A stretch of DNA of 64,000 nucleotides from Clostridiales bacterium (lineage in GTDB: Bacteria; Bacillota; Clostridia; Christensenellales; Borkfalkiaceae): assembly GCA_003523255.1 (NCBI GenBank), contig DPGH01000004.1, positions 28,901-92,900 on the forward strand, in the 5' to 3' direction. The position numbers and the translations under genes were made by a program. Shown here piece after piece: positions 62,956 to 64,000 of this stretch. Position 1 is the stretch's first letter. Every line of letters starts with the position of its first letter. Under the pieces are notes generated by a model that saw nothing but the letters and a program-made list of their open reading frames with translations, made no database searches and was not told the DNA's origin.

Positions 62956-64000
62956 TTATGCATTTTCGTTTGTCGGTATAACGTAATTGTAGTTTATGTT
63001 ATATGCGGTGCCCCAATCCCATGCATCGCCTTTACTGATAGACTCCCATTGTGCCTCGCTACCCGTGTAATTTATGGTTTTTAATTCTTTACCGCCATAA
63101 AACGCGTAATTACCTATCCTTGTAACACTATCGGGTATTATAACACTTGTAAGCGAGGTGCAATTATAGAACGCATATTCGTAAATTTGATAATTTTCTC
63201 CATTATAATTTTCTGGCAAGTTTAAGTTTGTTTCGTTACCGACGTAACCGAGTAAATAGTTTATATTATTATAGGTATAAAATAAATAATCGTTTTTATT
63301 GACTATATCGCTTTGTCCGTCGGTTTTAACGTTTAATGCGTAATAACCGAGGTAGCCGTTATCGCTGCTATGCTTTGTAATATTTAAATTACTTTTATTT
63401 ATAACCTCTACAAGTTTGTAGCAGCCACTGAACGCCTCATCACCTATACTTGTAACGCTATCGGAAATAGTAATACTTGTAAGCGAGCGGCAATTAGAGA
63501 ACGCAGACCTACCTATACTTGTAACGCTGTCGGGAATAGTAATACTTGTAAGTGAGGTACAATCCCAGAACGCAAATTTGTAAATTTGATAATTTTCCCC
63601 ATTTAAATTTTTCGGCAAGTTTATGTTTGTATCGTTACCAACGTAACCGAGTAAATAGTTTATATTATTATAGGTATAAAATAAACAATCGTTTTTATTG
63701 ACAATATCGCTTTGCCCGTCGGTTTTAACTTTTAATGCGTAATAACCAACGTAACCGTTATCACTGCTACCTTTTGCAATATTTAAATTGCTTTTATTTA
63801 TAACCTCTACAAGTTTGTCGCAGTCACCGAACGCATCTTCTCCTATACTTGTAACGCCTTTTCCTATGGTAACACTTGTAAGCGAGGTGCAACCAGAGAA
63901 CGCACGATTACCTATACTCGTAACACTGTCTGGTATAGAAATACTTGTAAGCGAGGTGCAACTACTGAACGCCCAACTACCTATACTTGTAACGCCTTTG
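62956..64000 (-). CDS. BspA-like leucine-rich-repeat surface protein, 5' end outside window
   Basis: The frame is open from the right edge (64000) to the stop at 62956, about 347 codons; a Met codon at 63618 is internal. It consists of LRR_5 repeats of about 23 residues (SVTSIGDEAFSGCYKLVEV type) alternating with a Gly/Asn/Tyr-rich module (NYLLGYVGNETNLNLPENYN). The whole LRR-plus-module block recurs with a 133-residue (399-base) period at high DNA identity. The C-terminus ends soon after GSEAQWESISKGDAW, with no anchor visible. Such proteins are usually surface-exposed and bind host or neighbour molecules. The stretch is AT-rich compared with neighbours. Confidence 0.88.
   Translation of the reverse strand, partial: KGVTSIGSWAFSSCTSLTSISIPDSVTSIGNRAFSGCTSLTSVTIGKGVTSIGEDAFGDCDKLVEVINKSNLNIAKGSSDNGYVGYYALKVKTDGQSDIVNKNDCLFYTYNNINYLLGYVGNDTNINLPKNLNGENYQIYKFAFWDCTSLTSITIPDSVTSIGRSAFSNCRSLTSITISDSVTSIGDEAFSGCYKLVEVINKSNLNITKHSSDNGYLGYYALNVKTDGQSDIVNKNDYLFYTYNNINYLLGYVGNETNLNLPENYNGENYQIYEYAFYNCTSLTSVIIPDSVTRIGNYAFYGGKELKTINYTGSEAQWESISKGDAWDWGTAYNINYNYVIPTNENA
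63242..63816 (-). repeat. Long near-identical direct repeat within the BspA-like gene
   Basis: About 175 bases starting at 63242 recur from 63641 with roughly a dozen differences by eye (period 399 bases). The segment encodes the non-LRR module and adjoining repeats. Confidence 0.85.

Noticed and set aside
1..64000. tRNA and rRNA genes
   Set aside because: I looked for the T-loop GTTCRANTC context with adjacent stems and for conserved rRNA stretches in the gaps and found none. A covariance scan would be needed to be certain.

Overview
The window looks like a chromosomal segment of an endospore-forming Clostridia-type Firmicute, probably an uncultured gut anaerobe. The evidence is the Firmicute gene order (cinA-pgsA-rimO-ftsK; dgt-dnaG-rpoD-trmK-nif3; uvrB-uvrA; rpmG-secE-nusG-rplK-rplA-rplJ-rplL), sporulation genes (spoIVFA-spoIVFB, ylbJ), strong GGAGG-type ribosome binding sites, and promoters with an almost invariant 17-base spacer. 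Base composition is moderate in most of the window. Two stretches are visibly AT-rich: 22.5-24.0 kb and 62.4-64.0 kb. I found no rRNA, tRNA, CRISPR array, prophage or recognisable transposase. Genus and species cannot be read from this sequence.

Layout. 0-18 kb: minus-strand housekeeping genes. These are the start of cinA, pgsA, rimO and ftsK/spoIIIE; then a zinc-ribbon protein, nif3, trmK, rpoD, dnaG and dgt; then uvrA and uvrB, preceded by two small paralogous winged-helix/membrane proteins. 18-22.4 kb: a collagen-like, BclA-type surface protein with a sigma-K-like promoter and a large palindromic leader, a secreted metallo-beta-lactamase-fold lipoprotein, a patatin phospholipase, a small-multidrug-export-family membrane protein and a TtcA-type tRNA thiolase. 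22.48-24.04 kb: an AT-rich island bounded by imperfect 39-base inverted repeats, holding a promoter, a long rod-shaped RNA, a terminator, a DUF3862 protein and an unknown membrane protein. 24-43.5 kb: hemW, lepA, a glycerophosphodiesterase, an iron alcohol dehydrogenase, tex, rarA, ylbJ, an rsmD-coaD fusion, alr, a TIM-barrel protein, mscL, uppP, a LysR regulator, mnmE, two unknown membrane proteins and proS. 43.7-47.3 kb: transketolase and a Tritrichomonas-type IMP dehydrogenase, convergent on one terminator. 47.4-54.2 kb: a surface-protein cluster of a 1429-residue lipase-like/leucine-rich-repeat/InlB-repeat protein, a lipoprotein and a membrane-anchored protein of the same repeat type. 54.4-58.0 kb: ribosomal protein and transcription/export genes with an L10 leader and attenuator. 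58-62.4 kb: spoIVFAB, apgM, ung and mntP. 62.4-64 kb: a repeat-rich intergenic region and the 3' part of a BspA-like surface protein that runs off the window.

How it fits together. Most genes serve genome maintenance, translation and envelope upkeep. The accessory content lies in three places: the inverted-repeat-bounded island with its structured RNA, the lipase/LRR surface cluster, and the BspA-like repeat gene with its 19-base tandem repeats. Two divergent gene pairs (rarA/ylbJ and ung/mntP) have promoters so close to the start codons that the messages are predicted to be leaderless. That is unusual here, because the other genes inspected have clear ribosome binding sites.
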